A stretch of 7,034 nt of DNA from Pseudomonadota bacterium (GTDB taxonomy: Bacteria > Desulfobacterota > GWC2-55-46 > JADFVP01): contig JADFVP010000008.1 in NCBI GenBank assembly GCA_015222595.1, forward strand, positions 1-7,034, in the 5' to 3' direction. The notes beneath the pieces were generated by a model. That model saw only the letters and a program-made list of their open reading frames with translations, was not told the DNA's origin and made no database searches. Below, one piece after another: positions 3,484 to 7,034 of the stretch (position 1 is its first letter; the number at the start of each line of letters is the position of its first letter). The translations under genes were made by a program, and so were the position numbers.

Positions 3484-6009
3484 ATGAACAACATACTAAA
3501 AAAACTTGCTACTGTTCTCGGTATCGCCCTTTGTGTCTGCGTGCTGCTCGGCGCGCCTGACTCTACTGGTGCAGAGCACCAGAGCGAGAAGATAAGCATC
3601 AACTTCGTGAATGTTGAAATATCTTCTATAGTAAAGATAATGAGCGAGCTGACCGGCAAGAACTTTATCTTCGACGACACGCTAAAGGGCAAGGTAACTA
3701 TCGTCGCCCCTATGAAGCTCTCTACAGATGAGGCTCTGGAACTCTTCACCTCTTCTCTTGAACTCAAGAAGTATACGATCATTTCCGTCGGCAAGGGGTA
3801 CAAGGTCATCCCGCTTACTCAGGCCAGACAGAGCGCCGCACAGGTCGTACGCGCCGGAGGCCCGGGGCTCGACCCCGTAGAGTCGTATGTCGTCCGGCTC
3901 GTTCCGCTCGACTATATCTCCACGCAGGATGCCTTTACGCTCGTTCAGCCACTCATGTCGCGCTATGGGCAGCTCTCCATCTTCGGCGCGCGCAACGCGC
4001 TGCTAATAGTAGACTCGGTGGCGAACACAAAGAAGATAATGAGTATCCTCAGCTCTGTCGATACCGAGCCTATGACCGATGAGCCGGAGATCGTCTACCT
4101 GTCCCATACCAAGGCCGAGACGATCGTAGAACTTCTAAGGATCGAGGCGCAAAGAAGCGGTCTCGGCTGGCTCAATACCCCCGGAGCAGAGGGCACAGGC
4201 GGCGGCATCTCCGCCGATCTCAGGCTGAACGCCATAATTCTCTCTTTGCCCATCAAGGCGCGCAACAACCTCAAGCGGTTTATCTCCGTGCTCGACACGC
4301 CGGGTACAGAGTCGTCGAGCAGGATCAACGTCTACTACCTCGAAAATGCCGAGGCAACGGAGTTAAGCGGAGTGCTCGACCGGCTACTGAACTCTTCGTC
4401 TGTAGATACAGACGACCCGACCCAACTTTCATCAAAGATCAGCATCACCCCTGACAAGAGTTCCAACTCGTTAATCATCATGGCGTCGCCTGCCGACTAT
4501 CAGGGCCTTGTGCACGTTATAAAAAAACTCGACCGGAGACCGAAGCAGGTCTTTGTGGAGGCTATGATCACTGAGGTCTCTATCGGAAAAGCCCTAGACC
4601 TCGGCACCAAGTGGCGCGTAGCGGGAGTTTCCGGTGGCGAGCCCATTGCCATAGGAGGAGTTGGCACGATCAACCAGAGCGAGATACAGAAGGTTGTCAA
4701 CGGCATGTCGGGGCTCTCGATCGGCGGGCTCGGCAACTACATATCCGTACCTGTCACCAAGTCGGACGGCACTACCTTCAACCTCTCGGCACCAGGCTTT
4801 GCCGCACTCTTCTCGCTAAGCGAGTTCAACGACGTCGTCAACATACTCTCCACGCCTCATATCCTCACAAGCGACAACTCCGAGGCCGAGATAGTCATCG
4901 GCAAGAACGTGCCCTTCTTGTCGAGCATCGAGCGGCAGGCAACGACAACGTCGCAGCCGCTACTGCAATCCATTGAGCGCAAGAACGTCGGCATTACGCT
5001 CAGGATAAAACCGAAGATCAGCGAAGGAGGATTCGTAAAGCTCGATCTCTTTCAGGAAATTTCGGCCCTTGCCACAACAACCGTCTCCGGCGCTTCGGAC
5101 CTCATCACCACCACGCGCTCTGCTAAGACCACGGTGGTGGTTAAAGACCGGCAGACTGTAGTCATCGGCGGACTGATCCAGACTCAGAAAGTCAAGTCGG
5201 TTACCAAGGTACCTATACTCGGCGACATACCGATCCTAAGCTGGCTCTTCAAGTACTCAAGCGAGCAGGACGAGAAGACGAACCTCCTCATCTATGTCAC
5301 CCCGTACATAATCGACAACTTCGAAGAACTAGAAGAGTTGAGATCGAAAAAGAAGATAGAGTTCGGGGGCGACCCGATAAAAGAGCTTCCGGATATCGGA
5401 GGTTACAAGAGTCCGGCCCCGGCTGTAATGAGCGCAGAGGTTCTTAAAGCCACAACAGATGCCGCCGCCAAAGAGAGTGTTGTGCCGGTAAAGAACGCGG
5501 GCGAAGCGCAACAGGCAAAGAGTGCCGAGGTTGCGGAGCCTAAAACCTCAACAAAACCGACAAAACCAACAACAGTGACTTCTACAGCGACTTCTACGAT
5601 GATTTCTAAAAATACAGCAACAGTACCTGTAGCCAAAAGCACGCTGAAGAAGAGTCACACTTCGACAGGGCCCCAGCCTCCGGCAGGGGCAACGATAAGA
5701 AATATACGCACCGGAGAGCATAAGAAGTACCACCGCGTGGTAATAGAACTTACCGCCCCGGCCAAGTACAGAGTTACAAGAAGAGCAGAGAGTGCGACGA
5801 TCAGAATTACCGGCGCGTCTAGCGGTGGAGTAACTGCGGCAGAGCACTCAACAGAACTTATGAACCTGTCGGGCCCCGTAAGCACGCAACTGGAGTCAGG
5901 CCCTGTCACGAAGCTCGACCTATCGTTCAAAAGAGGAAGCAGGGTAAAGAACTCTACGCTAGAGAACCCGTACCGTATCGTAGTAGACGTCTACCGAACC
6001 GCCGAGTAA
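3484..6009 (+). CDS. gspD: GspD type II secretion secretin with C-terminal AMIN-like extension
   Basis: GspD forms the multimeric outer-membrane channel through which folded exoproteins leave. Residue numbers start from ATG 3484, chosen because it begins a normal Sec signal peptide (basic MNNILKK, hydrophobic core, cleavage near A30 in 'DSTGA'). The ring domains follow: N0 at about 35-110 ('INFVNVEISSIVKIMSELTG'), N1 at about 133-195, N2 at about 200-272 and N3 at about 278-350. The secretin domain, about 355-610, contains 'VEAMITEVS', 'ILSTPHILTSDN', 'VGITLRIKP' and the hallmark 'VPILGDIPILSWLFK'. At 841 residues it is longer than a typical GspD of about 650-750. The excess is a low-complexity linker (about 611-735) and a C-terminal AMIN-like domain (about 736-838). 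No typical pilotin-binding S-domain is recognisable. Alternative in-frame starts are TTG 3400, TTG 3412 and CTG 3466. Confidence 0.96.
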   Translation: MNNILKKLATVLGIALCVCVLLGAPDSTGAEHQSEKISINFVNVEISSIVKIMSELTGKNFIFDDTLKGKVTIVAPMKLSTDEALELFTSSLELKKYTIISVGKGYKVIPLTQARQSAAQVVRAGGPGLDPVESYVVRLVPLDYISTQDAFTLVQPLMSRYGQLSIFGARNALLIVDSVANTKKIMSILSSVDTEPMTDEPEIVYLSHTKAETIVELLRIEAQRSGLGWLNTPGAEGTGGGISADLRLNAIILSLPIKARNNLKRFISVLDTPGTESSSRINVYYLENAEATELSGVLDRLLNSSSVDTDDPTQLSSKISITPDKSSNSLIIMASPADYQGLVHVIKKLDRRPKQVFVEAMITEVSIGKALDLGTKWRVAGVSGGEPIAIGGVGTINQSEIQKVVNGMSGLSIGGLGNYISVPVTKSDGTTFNLSAPGFAALFSLSEFNDVVNILSTPHILTSDNSEAEIVIGKNVPFLSSIERQATTTSQPLLQSIERKNVGITLRIKPKISEGGFVKLDLFQEISALATTTVSGASDLITTTRSAKTTVVVKDRQTVVIGGLIQTQKVKSVTKVPILGDIPILSWLFKYSSEQDEKTNLLIYVTPYIIDNFEELEELRSKKKIEFGGDPIKELPDIGGYKSPAPAVMSAEVLKATTDAAAKESVVPVKNAGEAQQAKSAEVAEPKTSTKPTKPTTVTSTATSTMISKNTATVPVAKSTLKKSHTSTGPQPPAGATIRNIRTGEHKKYHRVVIELTAPAKYRVTRRAESATIRITGASSGGVTAAEHSTELMNLSGPVSTQLESGPVTKLDLSFKRGSRVKNSTLENPYRIVVDVYRTAE
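5551..5610 (+). repeat. Short tandem repeats in the GspD linker
   Basis: Two 9-bp units (ACAAAACCG, ACAAAACCA, encoding T-K-P twice) at 5551-5568 are followed by three degenerate 12-bp units at 5575-5610. These read V-T-S-T, A-T-S-T and M-I-S-K. All keep the frame. They build part of a Thr/Lys/Pro-rich linker between the secretin and AMIN-like domains, probably grown by slippage. Confidence 0.7.
5689..5997 (+). other. AMIN-like domain at the C-terminus of GspD
   Basis: Residues about 736-838 of GspD. The pattern is that of AMIN domains: an opening strand 'ATIRNIRTGEHKKYHRVVIE' with the conserved R-V-V-I-E, then 'APAKYRV', 'ATIRITGA', 'VTKLDLSFK' and a closing 'PYRIVVDVYR'. AMIN domains are known from periplasmic amidases (AmiC type) and PilQ secretins, where they bind peptidoglycan or localise the protein. 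Here the domain would face the periplasm if the GspD C-terminus lies on the periplasmic side, as the S-domain does. The assignment is by pattern recognition only. Confidence 0.68.
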
Positions 6010-6039
6010 AGCAGCTTTAAAAGAGGTCGGCAACCAATC

Positions 6040-7034
6040 ATGAGCGACGACGCACTCAATAAGAGCAGTATCAAGACAGAGCACCGGCTCGCCCACATAG
6101 CCGACTCTGACGTAGACCCGGCCTTGCTCGAAACCCTTTCGCTCGGCTTCGTAAAGAAGAACCTCGTTCTGCCTCTCAAAAAAGAGAACAACACCATTAC
6201 CGTTGCCATGGCCGACCACACCGGCCTCTTCGCTGTTGAAGAGATCGGTCGCATGACCGGCACGAACGTAGTACCGGTGCTTGCGGACAAGGCCGAGCTT
6301 CTCGGCGCCATAAACCGCTTCTACGATGCGCTCTCCGGCTCGGCTTCAGAAGTTATCGAAGATATTGATGTCAGTGACGAGAGCCTCGACTCTTTGACCA
6401 CGGCGTGGGAGGAGCCAAAGGATTTAATAGATATTACTGACGAGGCGCCAATAATCAGGCTCCTCAACTCTCTCTTCTTTCAGGCCGTAAAGGACCGTGC
6501 AAGCGACATTCATATAGAGCCGTACGAGCGCGAGGTCGAAGTCCGTTTCAGGATAGACGGCGTGCTCTACCACGTGCTCACCCCGCCGAAGGTATTGCAA
6601 GAAGCGCTCTCGAGCAGGGTGAAGATAATGGCCGGGCTCGACATTGCCGAAAAGCGCCTGCCGCAGGACGGCAAGATACGCCTGCTTGTAGCCGGCAAAG
6701 ATATCTACGTCAGGGTCTCTATAATACCGACCACCTTCGGAGAGCGGATAGTACTAAGGCTGCTCGACAGAAAGGCCGGAATAATCTCCCTCGACTCCCT
6801 TGGGCTCACCCCTCTACAGGTAAAGAACTTCGTCAAGCTCCTGAAACGGAGCAACGGGATCATTCTAGTAACAGGGCCGACAGGGGCCGGTAAATCCACA
6901 ACGCTCTACTCTGCGCTCAGCAAGATAAATTCGAACAACAGAAATATTATTACCATCGAAGACCCTGTCGAGTACCAGATAAAAGGGCTCGGCCAAATGC
7001 ACGTGAATCCAAAGATCGGCCTCAGCTTCGCCAC
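6040..7034 (+). CDS. gspE: GspE type II secretion ATPase, 5' part
   Basis: GspE is the cytoplasmic hexameric ATPase that powers pseudopilus assembly through GspL and GspF. The first 331 codons are present and the gene runs off the right edge. An N-terminal domain of the GspE/MshE type (about 15-95) is followed by an acidic linker (about 103-135). Next is the N2 domain with 'ASDIHIEPYEREVEVRFRIDG' (about 154-174, including the conserved arginines). 'RLPQDGKI' and 'FGERIVLRLLD' follow. The Walker A motif is GPTGAGKST at 279-287 (Lys285), and the Asp box 'ITIEDPVEY' is at 304-312. The window ends just before the Walker B and His box region. ATG 6040 is the only canonical start after the gspD stop, 30 nt away. 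AGAGG is 13 nt upstream, a loose spacing. PilB or MshE paralogues are less likely given the context. Confidence 0.95.
   Translation, partial: MSDDALNKSSIKTEHRLAHIADSDVDPALLETLSLGFVKKNLVLPLKKENNTITVAMADHTGLFAVEEIGRMTGTNVVPVLADKAELLGAINRFYDALSGSASEVIEDIDVSDESLDSLTTAWEEPKDLIDITDEAPIIRLLNSLFFQAVKDRASDIHIEPYEREVEVRFRIDGVLYHVLTPPKVLQEALSSRVKIMAGLDIAEKRLPQDGKIRLLVAGKDIYVRVSIIPTTFGERIVLRLLDRKAGIISLDSLGLTPLQVKNFVKLLKRSNGIILVTGPTGAGKSTTLYSALSKINSNNRNIITIEDPVEYQIKGLGQMHVNPKIGLSFA

Noticed and set aside
3520..3560. Lipoprotein signal in GspD because of the Cys residues in the hydrophobic core
   Set aside because: The residues before each Cys do not fit a lipobox, and a signal peptidase I site (S-T-G-A) follows.
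4611..4976. Second plus-strand frame of 121 codons inside gspD
   Set aside because: A shifted frame within the conserved secretin domain, with Arg/His-rich composition typical of a shadow frame.
5403..5847. Minus-strand open frames opposite the GspD linker and AMIN-like region
   Set aside because: The Val/Ala/Cys-rich translations are the antisense of the Thr/Lys-rich linker. No start signals or family features were seen.
5959..6311. Minus-strand open frames across the gspD-gspE junction
   Set aside because: Antisense to the end of gspD and the N-terminal domain of gspE, both supported by protein motifs.
6040..7034. Type IV pilus ATPase (PilB/MshE) instead of GspE
   Set aside because: The proteins share motifs, but the gene directly follows gspC and gspD and faces gspGHIJK, which fits gspE.

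Overview
The window lies inside a type II secretion system (T2SS, general secretory pathway) gene cluster of a Gram-negative, diderm bacterium. Base composition is roughly balanced, start codons are mixed (ATG, GTG, TTG), and the secretin and pseudopilins are well preserved. The style of the proteins (GspC with HR and PDZ domains, an AMIN-like domain on the secretin) suggests a deltaproteobacterial-grade lineage such as Desulfobacterota or a neighbour. That placement is an inference and cannot be fixed from this sequence alone. There are no RNA genes, insertion sequences, phage genes or CRISPR arrays.

The layout is two divergent gene trains. Leftward (minus strand) from about 2260: gspG (major pseudopilin), gspH, gspI, gspJ (minor pseudopilins) and the first 11 complete codons of gspK, which runs off the left edge. 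Apart from the gspG-gspH junction, these genes overlap by 4 to 20 nt, as in a translationally coupled operon. Rightward (plus strand) from about 2409: gspC (inner-membrane connector), gspD (outer-membrane secretin) and gspE (cytoplasmic ATPase, cut by the right edge). Between them is a 152-bp AT-rich region with a plausible sigma70-type promoter for each direction, overlapped by short repeats.

Together the genes encode the core of one machine. GspE hydrolyses ATP to drive assembly of the GspG pseudopilus. GspH/I/J/K form the tip that primes it. GspC links the inner-membrane platform to the N0 domain of GspD. GspD forms the outer-membrane channel through which folded exoproteins leave. gspF, gspL and gspM are not present and would be expected outside the window.

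The most unusual point is the C-terminus of GspD. After the canonical secretin domain comes a Thr/Lys/Ala/Pro-rich linker with short DNA repeats, and then a domain of about 100 residues that looks like AMIN, a peptidoglycan/cell-envelope-binding fold. In PilQ-type secretins AMIN domains sit at the N-terminus. Other points are a gspG transcript predicted to be nearly leaderless, unusually long prepilin leaders on GspI and GspJ, an uncertain GspH start with an open 55-codon upstream extension, and a three-copy 15-bp tandem repeat inside gspH.
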